From the NCBI RefSeq assembly GCF_002993285.1, contig NZ_CP027433.1, positions 3,162,001 to 3,226,000 of the forward strand: a stretch of 64,000 nt of DNA, given 5' to 3'. How positions within the stretch are numbered: position 1 is the first letter of the stretch; each line of letters starts with the position of its first letter. The notes beneath the pieces were generated by a model. That model ran no database searches, was not told the origin of the DNA, and worked only from the letters and a program-made list of their open reading frames with translations. This document shows, piece after piece, positions 26,222-33,812 of this stretch. A program made the translations under genes and the position numbers. The DNA is from Gordonia iterans. Its GTDB lineage: Bacteria > Actinomycetota > Actinomycetes > Mycobacteriales > Mycobacteriaceae.

Positions 26222-28015
26222 TCAGTTCGACGCCTTCGCTCCGGCGATCTCGTCGACGAACCCGTCGTAGATCGGCACGTAACCGTCGGCGCGCGAGGAG
26301 AGCACCAGGACCTGGTCCTCGCCGACGTCGGAGAAGCCCTCGTCGCGCAACTCCACCTTGCGGTTCTTGAACGTGGTGGTGGCCTCGATCTCCGGCACGA
26401 TCCGCAGGAACAGCGGGACGGCGTACGACGGCAACTCCCGGTGCAGGTGCTCGGCCAGGGCCTTGCCGTCCAGGCTCGCGCCCTCGGCAAGAGTCAGGGC
26501 GCCCATGCCGGCGCGGCCGTCGCAGCCGGGGACCTCGACGCCGTACACGGCGGCGTGCTCGATGCCGTCGAACGAGCCGAGCGCACCCTCCACCTCGGTG
26601 GTCGCGACGTTCTCGCCCTTCCAGCGGAAGGTGTCGCCGAGGCGGTCGACGAAGGCGATGTGCAGAAAGCCCTGCTGGCGGACCAGGTCGCCGGAGTTGA
26701 AGTAGGCGTCGCCGGCCTTGAAGGCGTCGCGGATCACCTTCTTCTCGGTCTCGGCGTCGTCGGTGTAGCCGTCGAGCGGCACCCGCTCGCTGATCTCGGC
26801 GATCAGCAGACCCGGCTCGCCCTTGCGGACCGGGCGGAGCCGGCCGTTCGCGTCGCGCTTGGGGCTGCCGTCGGCCTCGTACTCGACCACCTTGAACGGC
26901 AGCGGGCAGAAGCCCGCGGTACGCGGGACGTTGAACGCGTTGACGAAGGCCAGATTGAGCTCGCTCGCACCGTAGAACTCCACGATCCGGTCGATGCCGA
27001 AGCGCTCGGAGAACTCCTCCCAGATCTCCGGGCGCATGCCGTTGCCGACGACGACCCGCACCGCGTGGCGGCGGTCGCTCGGCTTCTCCGGCTGGGCCAG
27101 CAGGTAGCGACACAGCTCGCCGATGTAGCAGAACGCGGTGGCGCGGTTGGCGATCACGTCGTCCCAGAACCGGCTGGCCGAGAACTTGCGGGCGATCGCG
27201 ATGCAGGCGCCGCCGGCGAGCACCGCGCCGAGGGACACCGAGAGGGCGTTGTTGTGGTACATCGGCAGCGCGACGTACATGGTGTCGCTGGGCCGCAGGC
27301 GCACCGCCAGACCGCCGATGCCCGAGTAGTTGGCCATCCAGCGGTTGTGGCTCATCATGCTGGCCTTGGGCAGGCCGGTGGTGCCGGAGGTGAAGATGTA
27401 GAACGCGGTGGTCGACGCCGGCAGCTGCGCGGTGACAGCCGGGTCGGCGACCGGCTTGCCCTCGGCGGCGGCGTCGAGGTCGTCGAACGTCAGCACGTGC
27501 TCCGGACGCGCATCCGGGCTCATCGTGTCCCAGGCTTCGGCGCACCGGGGGTCGCGCACCAGGACCTTGGCGTTCAGCAGGCTCATGCTGTGGTCGATCA
27601 CGTGGCCGTGCTGGTTGTAGTTCAGCATGCCGGCCACCGCGCCGAGCTTGAGCGTGGCCAGCACCACGAGCAGATCGGTGTCGCTGTTCTCGGCGAGGAT
27701 GCCGACCACGTCGCCCTTGCCGACGCCCCGCTCGGCCAGCACGGCGGCGTAGCGGTTGACCGTCCGGTTGGCCTCGCCGTAGGTCAGGGTCCGGCCCTCG
27801 AAGCGAACGAACGGACGGTCCGGGTGCTTGGCGGCCAGCTTCTGGAAGATGAGGCCGATGGTCTTCTTCGCATCGGCCGACCGGATCACCAAGCCCGGAG
27901 CGTGACGCGCCATCGACAGCGCGTCGGGCGCCATCGCCACGACGCCTTTGAGGAGGTCTCCGACCCCGACGGTGCGGCGGGCGGCGGACGTGTTCGGGCT
28001 GCTCGTGGAAACCAT
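26222..28015 (-). CDS. fadD6: Long-chain acyl-CoA synthetase, FadD6 type
   Basis: A 597-residue AMP-forming acyl-CoA synthetase that activates fatty acids, likely at the membrane. Signature parts: IFTSGTTGLPKASMMSHNRW (P-loop-like motif, about residue 200), ALPMYHNNAL, EFYGASELNLAF and DRLGDTFRWKGENVATTEVE, with the catalytic Lys in TFKNRKVELRDEG near the end. The length and order match the FATP/FadD6 group. ATG 28015 is used; a GTG four codons upstream (28027) is possible. First gene of the fadD6 - folP2 - gpgS run; a TAAGGT -10-like sequence is about 45 bases upstream. Confidence 0.93.
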   Translation of the reverse strand: MVSTSSPNTSAARRTVGVGDLLKGVVAMAPDALSMARHAPGLVIRSADAKKTIGLIFQKLAAKHPDRPFVRFEGRTLTYGEANRTVNRYAAVLAERGVGKGDVVGILAENSDTDLLVVLATLKLGAVAGMLNYNQHGHVIDHSMSLLNAKVLVRDPRCAEAWDTMSPDARPEHVLTFDDLDAAAEGKPVADPAVTAQLPASTTAFYIFTSGTTGLPKASMMSHNRWMANYSGIGGLAVRLRPSDTMYVALPMYHNNALSVSLGAVLAGGACIAIARKFSASRFWDDVIANRATAFCYIGELCRYLLAQPEKPSDRRHAVRVVVGNGMRPEIWEEFSERFGIDRIVEFYGASELNLAFVNAFNVPRTAGFCPLPFKVVEYEADGSPKRDANGRLRPVRKGEPGLLIAEISERVPLDGYTDDAETEKKVIRDAFKAGDAYFNSGDLVRQQGFLHIAFVDRLGDTFRWKGENVATTEVEGALGSFDGIEHAAVYGVEVPGCDGRAGMGALTLAEGASLDGKALAEHLHRELPSYAVPLFLRIVPEIEATTTFKNRKVELRDEGFSDVGEDQVLVLSSRADGYVPIYDGFVDEIAGAKASN

Positions 28016-28055
28016 GGTGGGTCTCACTCCAATCGTTGGCCGGTGACGGGAAGCA

Positions 28056-28598
28056 CTACCTTACCGTTGAGTAGGTTACTGCCAGGGCGGTACCCAGGTC
28101 CGGCACCACGTGCAGGCGGTCCAGCGCCGACTGTGCGACGAACCCGCGGGTGGCCAGATCAGCGAGCCAGGTCATCATCGGATCGTAGAAGCCGTCGTGG
28201 TTCAGCAGCGCGATCGGCTTGGTGTGCACGCCCAGAAAGCCGCCGGTCCACGTCTCGAACAGCTCCTCGAGCGTGCCGATCCCGCCGGGCAGCGTGAGGA
28301 AGCCGTCGGACAGGTCGTCCATCAGCCGTTTCCGCTCGCGCATGGTGTCGGTGACGATGAGCTCGTCGGAGTCGGTGTCGGCCACCTCGGCCTTCATCAG
28401 GTGCTCGGGGATGATGCCGATGGTGTAGCCGCCCGCCGAGCGGGCGCCCCGCACCACCGCGCCCATCATCCCGACGCGGCCGCCGCCGGTGACCAGCGTG
28501 TGCCCGGCCCGGGCGATGGCCGCGCCGGTCTCCTCGGCGAGGTCGAGATAGGTCTGCGCGACCGGCCCCGACGCGCAGTAGACGCAGATCGCGCTCAT
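28056..28598 (-). CDS. LOG-family protein (TIGR00730), copy 1
   Basis: A 180-residue Rossmann-fold protein of the LOG family, which includes cytokinin riboside 5'-monophosphate phosphoribohydrolases. Conserved motifs: AICVYCASG at the start, VTGGGRVGMMGAVV, the MRERKRLM region, and LPGGIGTLEELFETWT (the PGGxGTxxE motif). Many bacterial LOG proteins release adenine or modified bases from nucleotides; no substrate is assigned here. Its ATG overlaps the stop of the upstream LOG gene by four bases (ATGA), so the two are translationally coupled. Confidence 0.9.
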   Translation of the reverse strand: MSAICVYCASGPVAQTYLDLAEETGAAIARAGHTLVTGGGRVGMMGAVVRGARSAGGYTIGIIPEHLMKAEVADTDSDELIVTDTMRERKRLMDDLSDGFLTLPGGIGTLEELFETWTGGFLGVHTKPIALLNHDGFYDPMMTWLADLATRGFVAQSALDRLHVVPDLGTALAVTYSTVR

Positions 28599-29383
28599 CG
28601 CACGCCCGAGGCACGGACGACGTCGACCGCCTCCGCCGGAGTGTCGACCAGGTGGACCAGACCCATGTCCTCGGGGCTGATCATCCCGTTGGCGAGCAGG
28701 GATTCGCGCAGCCAGTCCAGGAGCGGGCTCCAGAACGTCCGGCCGATCAGGACGATCGGGAAACGTGTCACCTTGCCGGTCTGTACCAGGGTCAGCGCCT
28801 CGAAGAGCTCGTCGAGCGTGCCGACCCCGCCGGGCAGGCAGACGAATGCCTGCGCGTACTTCACGAACATCGTCTTGCGGACGAAGAAGTAGCGGAAGTT
28901 CATCGCCACCGTGAGATACGGGTTGAGGTGCTGTTCGAAGGGCAGCTCGATGTTCAGCCCGATCGACTGCCCGCCGGCCTCGAAGGCGCCCTTGTTGGCG
29001 GCTTCCATCGCACCCGGCCCGCCACCGGTGATCACCGCGTATCCGGCCTCGGCCAGCAGCCGGCCCAGCTCCACGCCGGTGTCGTAGCCCGGACTCCCGG
29101 AAGGGACACGGGCCGAGCCGAAGACGGTGACGGCCTGGTGCACGTCCTCCATGGCATCGAATCCCGCGACGAACTCGGACTGGATGCGCAGCACCCGCCA
29201 CCCGTCGCGCGCCGTCCGCGCCACCGCTCGGCTCTCGTCCGCCGGGTCGACCCACTCCAGGAGCTTCTCGTCGCTGGTGACGTAGCCTTCACCCTCGCTC
29301 ACCCGGATCCGGGCGGCGCCGGCGTAACGGAGCTCTGCGTCGTCGTCCACGGGCACGTCGTCGTCGAGCGGTTCGCGCGTCAT
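28595..29383 (-). CDS. LOG-family protein (TIGR00730), copy 2
   Basis: A 262-residue LOG-family protein with a longer amino-terminal region than the downstream copy. Motifs: VTVFGSARVP at about residue 86, ITGGGPGAMEAANKGA, LPFEQHLNPYL, NFRYFFVRKTMFVKYA and LPGGVGTLDELFEALTLVQT. This long form is standard in actinobacteria. TAGCGT ends six bases before ATG 29383, so the mRNA is probably leaderless. Paired with the shorter copy; the two are distinct paralogues, not a recent duplication. Confidence 0.9.
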   Translation of the reverse strand: MTREPLDDDVPVDDDAELRYAGAARIRVSEGEGYVTSDEKLLEWVDPADESRAVARTARDGWRVLRIQSEFVAGFDAMEDVHQAVTVFGSARVPSGSPGYDTGVELGRLLAEAGYAVITGGGPGAMEAANKGAFEAGGQSIGLNIELPFEQHLNPYLTVAMNFRYFFVRKTMFVKYAQAFVCLPGGVGTLDELFEALTLVQTGKVTRFPIVLIGRTFWSPLLDWLRESLLANGMISPEDMGLVHLVDTPAEAVDVVRASGVR

Positions 29384-29399
29384 GCGCTCACGCTAGCAA

Positions 29400-30503
29400 T
29401 CAGGCGCTCAAGTACGCGCGCAGGAGGTCGGTCACCTCGCGGATCTGCGCCACCGGGACGCGCTCGTCGGCGCGGTGCGCCAGGCTCGGGTCGCCCGGAC
29501 CGAGGTTCACCGCGGGGATGCCGAGCGAGGCGAAGCGGGCCACGTCGGTCCAGCCGTACTTGGCGCGGAACCGGCCGTCGGCCGCCTCCACCAGCGCCGC
29601 GGCGGCCGGATGCGCCAGTCCGGGAAGCGCGCCCGGCGCCGAGTCGGTGATCTCGGCGACCAGGGCGCCGTCGTTCAGACTCTCGGCGAACACCTCGCGC
29701 ACATGCTCGTAGGCCTGCTCCGGCGTGCGGTCCGGCGCGAAGCGGAAGTTCACGTCCAGATAGGCGTCGTCAGGCACCACGTTCCCGGCCACCCCGCCGT
29801 TCACGGCCACCGCCGAGAGCCCCTCGCGGTACTCGCAGCCGTCGATGTCGACCCGGCGCGGGGTGTAGCCCTCCAGCGCGACAAGCGCCTGACCGAGCTT
29901 GTGGATGGCGTTCTCGCCCATCCAGGCCCGCGCCGAATGTGCACGAACACCCTTGGCGGACAACCGGACTCGCAGCGTCCCCTGACAGCCGGCCTCGATC
30001 AGCCCGCCGGTCGGCTCACCGAGGACGGCGACGTCGCCGGCCAGCCACTCGGGCTTCTCCCGCTCGATGAATCCGAGCCCGTTGTGCTCGGCGGCGATCT
30101 CCTCGCAGTCGTAGGCGATCAGCGTGAGGTCGTGCGCGGGGTCGTCGAGCGTGGCGATCAGGTGGAGGAACACCGCCAGGCCGGACTTCATGTCGACGGT
30201 GCCGCAGCCGTGCAGCACGTCGCCCTCCTCCGGGGAGTCGGTGCGCCACGACGGGACGTTGTCGGCGATCGGGACGGTGTCGGTGTGCCCGGCGAGGATC
30301 ACGCGCGTCGGCTTGCCGCGATGGGTCCGGGCGAGGACCCGGTTGCCGAAGCGGGAGATCTCGAACCCGCGCGTCTGCGCCCGCAGCGCCGCCTCGATCG
30401 CATCGGCGATCAGCGACTCGTCATGGCTCACGCTCGGCATGTCGACCAGCGCCGCGGTCAGTTCGACGGGGTCGGCACGCAGATTCAGGTCGGGAACGCT
30501 CAC
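29400..30503 (-). CDS. dapE: Succinyl-diaminopimelate desuccinylase
   Basis: DapE (367 aa) removes succinate from N-succinyl-LL-2,6-diaminopimelate in lysine and peptidoglycan synthesis. It is a two-zinc M20 peptidase-like enzyme. Zinc and catalytic motifs: [50 protein letters not shown], and [20 protein letters not shown] near the end. GTG 30503 lies seven bases after TACAGT (leaderless pattern); a GTG at 30512 is inside that promoter. Divergent from dapD across 126 bases, so two steps of the pathway share a control region. Confidence 0.94.
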   Translation of the reverse strand: MSVPDLNLRADPVELTAALVDMPSVSHDESLIADAIEAALRAQTRGFEISRFGNRVLARTHRGKPTRVILAGHTDTVPIADNVPSWRTDSPEEGDVLHGCGTVDMKSGLAVFLHLIATLDDPAHDLTLIAYDCEEIAAEHNGLGFIEREKPEWLAGDVAVLGEPTGGLIEAGCQGTLRVRLSAKGVRAHSARAWMGENAIHKLGQALVALEGYTPRRVDIDGCEYREGLSAVAVNGGVAGNVVPDDAYLDVNFRFAPDRTPEQAYEHVREVFAESLNDGALVAEITDSAPGALPGLAHPAAAALVEAADGRFRAKYGWTDVARFASLGIPAVNLGPGDPSLAHRADERVPVAQIREVTDLLRAYLSA

Positions 30504-30629
30504 GTCGATCACTGTAGGCCACCCGGCCCGGGTACCGGCTCGTCGCCGCACGAGCACGTCCGGACGAGACTGTTCGGGGGCGCAGATCCGCGCCCCGCGA
30601 GGCTGACCGCGGTCGATAGACTGGCCCGC

Positions 30630-31586
30630 GTGACTACTCAAGGTGCTGTTGCCATCGGAATCGCCACGCTCACCGACGACGGCGTCGTCCTGGACACGTG
30701 GTTCCCCTCCCCCGAACTGACCGCCGACGCCGGTGACGCCGGGACCACCGTCCTGAGCGACGTCGACACCCCCGCCGAACTGCTCGAGGCCGTCGGCGTC
30801 GACGGCGCCCGCAAGGTCAGGACCGTCGCGGTCAAGACCGTGATCGCCGATCTGCAGGCCGATCCGATCGATGCCCACGACGTCTACCTGCGCCTGCACC
30901 TGCTCTCCCACCGCCTGGTGAAACCGCACGGCCAGAACCTCACCGGAATCTTCGGGCTGCTCAGCAACGTGGTGTGGACCAACTTCGGCCCCTGCGCCGT
31001 GGACGGCTTCGAGGCCACCCGCGCCCGCCTGCGCGCCCGCGGGCACGTCACCGTGTACTCGATCGACAAGTTCCCGCGCATGGTCGACTACGTGATCCCC
31101 AGCGGGATCCGCATCGGCGACGCCGACCGGGTCCGCCTCGGGGCACACCTGGCCGCCGGCACCACTGTGATGCATGAGGGCTTCGTCAACTTCAACGCCG
31201 GAACCCTGGGCACCTCCATGGTCGAGGGCCGCATCTCGGCGGGCGTCGTGATCGGCGACGGCTCCGACATCGGCGGCGGCGCCTCCACCATGGGGACCCT
31301 GTCCGGTGGCGGCAAGGAGATCATCTCCATCGGCCGGCGCTGCCTGCTCGGTGCGAACGCCGGCTGCGGAATCCCGCTCGGCGACGACTGCATCGTCGAG
31401 GCCGGCCTGTACCTGACCGCGGGCACCAAGGTGACCGGCCCGGACGGCAAGGTGGTGAAGGCCCGCGACCTGGCCGGCCAGAGCAACCTGCTGTTCCGCC
31501 GCAACTCCGAGACCGGCGCTGTCGAGGTGCGCGCCTCTCAGGGCGACGGGATCGCGCTCAACGAGGCTTTGCACGCCAACGACTGA
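30630..31586 (+). CDS. dapD: Tetrahydrodipicolinate N-succinyltransferase
   Basis: DapD (318 aa) uses succinyl-CoA to succinylate tetrahydrodipicolinate. It is of the actinobacterial type, with a mixed amino domain and a left-handed beta-helix: residues ~165-280 contain [58 protein letters not shown] and [19 protein letters not shown] 30630 is preceded by TAGACT seven bases upstream, a leaderless start. Divergent from dapE. Downstream is a hairpin and then a MITE. Confidence 0.95.
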   Translation: MTTQGAVAIGIATLTDDGVVLDTWFPSPELTADAGDAGTTVLSDVDTPAELLEAVGVDGARKVRTVAVKTVIADLQADPIDAHDVYLRLHLLSHRLVKPHGQNLTGIFGLLSNVVWTNFGPCAVDGFEATRARLRARGHVTVYSIDKFPRMVDYVIPSGIRIGDADRVRLGAHLAAGTTVMHEGFVNFNAGTLGTSMVEGRISAGVVIGDGSDIGGGASTMGTLSGGGKEIISIGRRCLLGANAGCGIPLGDDCIVEAGLYLTAGTKVTGPDGKVVKARDLAGQSNLLFRRNSETGAVEVRASQGDGIALNEALHAND

Positions 31587-31905
31587 CCTTCTGCTCGTGC
31601 GGGCGGCCCGGTACCGGACCGCGCTGACCGTACTGTGGAGTAGCTTCACGAAGCGGCAGATCTACGCCACAGTACGGACGGCCTCGGCCGGTCACCGCCC
31701 GCTCACCGGTCATCGGCACGACATCCGCGACATCCGCAGCGCGCGCGACAACCGCAGCACACCCGCGACGGGGGACCGCGGAAGCGACAGCTGGGGCTGT
31801 CGCGTCTGCGGTCGACTGTCGCGCCCGTTCACCGAGTGTCGCGCCTGACGGCGCCGCCCACCGTGTCGAAGCACCTATCGACCCGAACCGCGCACCGGGT
31901 CGGAC
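31587..31905. other. Non-coding stretch downstream of dapD
   Basis: 319 bases without a supported gene. It contains the dapD hairpin (31628-31677), a region dense in CGACATCCGC / CGACAACCGC words, and three TGTCGCG copies between 31797 and 31846. A similar set of TCGCGACA / TGTCGCG words fills 35951-36120. Function unknown. Confidence 0.5.
31628..31677 (+). terminator. Branched hairpin after dapD
   Basis: CCGTACTGTGG (31628-31638) pairs perfectly with CCACAGTACGG (31667-31677). The 28-nt inside can form a further GCTTC/GAAGC hairpin. It begins 41 bases after the dapD stop and is the likely end of that transcript. Confidence 0.5.
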
Positions 31906-32072
31906 CTAGTGTCCCGTGTCGGAAGTTACTCGATGGATGCCGGGAGTCCGATGGGCGGCCGGCAAGGCGGACGAGGGAGGGATACCGGCAGGTATCCTGA
32001 CCGAGGACAACGCCGCCAGACGTTCATCGGGCCCCGGCATACCGCGAAAGAACTTTCGACACGGGACACTAG
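31906..32072. mobile_element. MITE-like element, copy 2 (167 bp)
   Basis: Same length, termini and orientation as 21271-21437, with three base differences. Both ends are CTAG. The right CTAG (32069-32072) contains the dapC stop codon (TAG on the minus strand), so the element lies flush with the end of dapC. Confidence 0.85.
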
Positions 32073-33229
32073 GGCGCGGTCAACCTCGCGACGGCGGCGT
32101 CGACCTTGTCGTCGGTCGCAGTGAGGGCGACGCGCACGTGCTGTGCACCCCGGGGGCCGTAGAAGTCTCCCGGAGCCACCAGGATGCCGCGCTCGGCGAA
32201 CCAGTCGAGAGTGGCACGACTGTCCACACCCCGAGTGGACCACAGGTACAGCCCCGCCTCGGAGTGGTCGATGGTGAAGCCGGCTGATTCCAGTGCGGCC
32301 TGGAGCTTTTCGCGGCGCGCGCGGTAACGCTCACGTTGGGCGTCGACGTGCACGTCATCGTTCAGCGCGGCGATCATCGCGCCCTGGATCGGGAACGGCA
32401 CGATCAGACCGGCATGCTTGCGCACCGCCAGCAGTTCCGCGATGAGCTGCTTGTCGCCGGCCAGGAAACCCGCCCGGTACGACGCCATGTTGGAGACCTT
32501 GGACAGCGAGTGCACGGCGATCAGGCCGGTGTGGTCGCCGTCGCAGACGGATGGATCCAGGATCGACAGGGCGGGCTGATCCCACGCCAGGCCGAGGTAG
32601 CACTCGTCGGACACGACCACGACGTCGCGCTCCCGCGCCCACGCGACCACTTTGCGCAGATGGTCCAGCGGGAGCACCTTGCCGGTCGGGTTCGACGGCG
32701 AGTTCAGGAACAGCAGCGCCGGGGTCTCCGGGCCGATCGCGACGGTGGAGTCCGCGCGGAGCACCCGCGCGCCGGCGAGGAGCGCGCCCACCTCGTACGT
32801 CGGATAGGCGACCTCGGGGATCACCACGAGATCACCGGCGGGGACACCGAGCTGGCTCGGGAGACCGGAGATCGCCTCCTTGGTGCCGATCACCGGCAGG
32901 ATCGAGTCCTCGTCGAGCCCGGAGGTGAGCGACCCCGTCGGCGAGCCCGTCCCACCGTTGCCCCGGCCGATGCCGAACCGCCGCGCCAGCGCACCGGCGG
33001 CGGCCTCGCGGAGTTCGGGCGTGCCGACAGTCGTCGGGTAGCCGGGGAACTCGGACGCGTCGGCGAGCGCCTGGCGGATGATCGGGTCCACCGGATCCAC
33101 CGGCGTGCCGACCGAGAGATCCACGATCCCGTCCGGATGCGCGGCGGCCTTCGCCTTGGCGCCGGCGATGGTGTCCCAGGGGAAGTCGGGCAGCAGTCCG
33201 CTGACCGGGCGGAGTCGACGAGCGGTCAT
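32069..33229 (-). CDS. dapC: N-succinyldiaminopimelate aminotransferase
   Basis: DapC (386 aa) is a PLP-dependent class I/II aminotransferase acting between DapD and DapE in diaminopimelate synthesis. Motifs: GIVDLSVGTPVDPVDP near residue 37, GYPTTVGTPELREA, LNSPSNPTGKVLP, DECYLGLAW and the PLP-lysine segment HSLSKVSNMASYRAGF, then APGDFYGPRGAQHVRVALT. ATG 33229 lies eight bases after the fdxA stop, with GAGGAG inside the end of fdxA, so the two are co-transcribed. The stop codon is within the border of a MITE. Confidence 0.94.
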   Translation of the reverse strand: MTARRLRPVSGLLPDFPWDTIAGAKAKAAAHPDGIVDLSVGTPVDPVDPIIRQALADASEFPGYPTTVGTPELREAAAGALARRFGIGRGNGGTGSPTGSLTSGLDEDSILPVIGTKEAISGLPSQLGVPAGDLVVIPEVAYPTYEVGALLAGARVLRADSTVAIGPETPALLFLNSPSNPTGKVLPLDHLRKVVAWARERDVVVVSDECYLGLAWDQPALSILDPSVCDGDHTGLIAVHSLSKVSNMASYRAGFLAGDKQLIAELLAVRKHAGLIVPFPIQGAMIAALNDDVHVDAQRERYRARREKLQAALESAGFTIDHSEAGLYLWSTRGVDSRATLDWFAERGILVAPGDFYGPRGAQHVRVALTATDDKVDAAVARLTAP

Positions 33230-33237
33230 GAAGGCGA

Positions 33238-33564
33238 CTACTCCTCTTCGCCCATCGGGGGCAGGCCCTTGATGAAGGGCGGGTCGTAGTCGGTCTTGCC
33301 GACCTTGCTGGCGCCGCCGGGCGACCCGAGGTCGTCGAAGAAGTCGACGTTGGCGCTGACGTACGGCTCCCACTCGTCGGGGACGTCGTCCTCGTAGAAG
33401 ATCGCTTCGACCGGGCACACCGGCTCGCAGGCGCCGCAGTCCACGCACTCGTCGGGCTGGATGTACAGCATCCGGCCGCCCTCGTAGATGCAGTCGACGG
33501 GACACTCTTCGACGCATGCCTTGTCGAGCACGTCCACGCAGGGCTCGGCGATGATGTAGGTCAC
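33238..33564 (-). CDS. fdxA: 7Fe ferredoxin, FdxA/FdxC type
   Basis: A 108-residue ferredoxin with two cluster motifs: Cys9, Cys17, Cys21, Cys25 (CVEECPVDC) and Cys40, Cys43, Cys46, Cys50 (CVDCGACEPVCP). The first group has the wide spacing of [3Fe-4S] plus [4Fe-4S] ferredoxins. The carboxyl tail is the usual actinobacterial extension. It supplies electrons to reductases; the partner is unknown. GTG 33564 has AAGGAG eight bases upstream. Upstream of dapC in one transcript, the same order as in mycobacteria (from memory, Rv1177-Rv1178). Confidence 0.94.
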   Translation of the reverse strand: MTYIIAEPCVDVLDKACVEECPVDCIYEGGRMLYIQPDECVDCGACEPVCPVEAIFYEDDVPDEWEPYVSANVDFFDDLGSPGGASKVGKTDYDPPFIKGLPPMGEEE

Positions 33565-33722
33565 TCTCGTCTCTCCTTCACACGTCAGGGCCTCCGGGGC
33601 GAGGGCTGATCGCGCCGGGGTGAACAGCTGACAGACCAGTACAGCCTATCTGGCGGTCACCTGGGACGACGAACCTGCCACCACGTGTCCGTCCGCCCCA
33701 CCCCTTCCGACCGGGGCGGAGT

Positions 33723-33737
33723 TTCACGCAGCGTGAA
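33723..33737. promoter_or_regulatory. Perfect inverted repeat between fdxA and the CoA-disulfide reductase gene
   Basis: TTCACGC-A-GCGTGAA, a perfect 7-1-7 repeat, lies 52 bp from the operator at 33775 and about 160 bp from the fdxA start. It could be a regulator site for either gene. Nothing identifies the protein. Confidence 0.4.
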
Positions 33738-33774
33738 GCAAAATCCCGTTCCACCCTAGGAGTTGCGAGATACG

Positions 33775-33790
33775 ATACCCCGAGGGGTAT
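33775..33790 (+). promoter_or_regulatory. CsoR/CstR-like operator over the -10 region
   Basis: ATACCCC-GA-GGGGTAT is a perfect inverted repeat of the type bound by CsoR-family repressors (copper CsoR and persulfide-sensing CstR). It overlaps a -10-like TATAGT (33788-33793), and a GAGGAG ribosome site follows before ATG 33813. Because the gene is a CoA-disulfide reductase with a rhodanese domain, the persulfide-sensing branch is the better guess. No CsoR-family gene is in the window. Confidence 0.65.
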
Positions 33791-33812
33791 AGTTCCCGGC
33801 GAGGAGGCAAAC

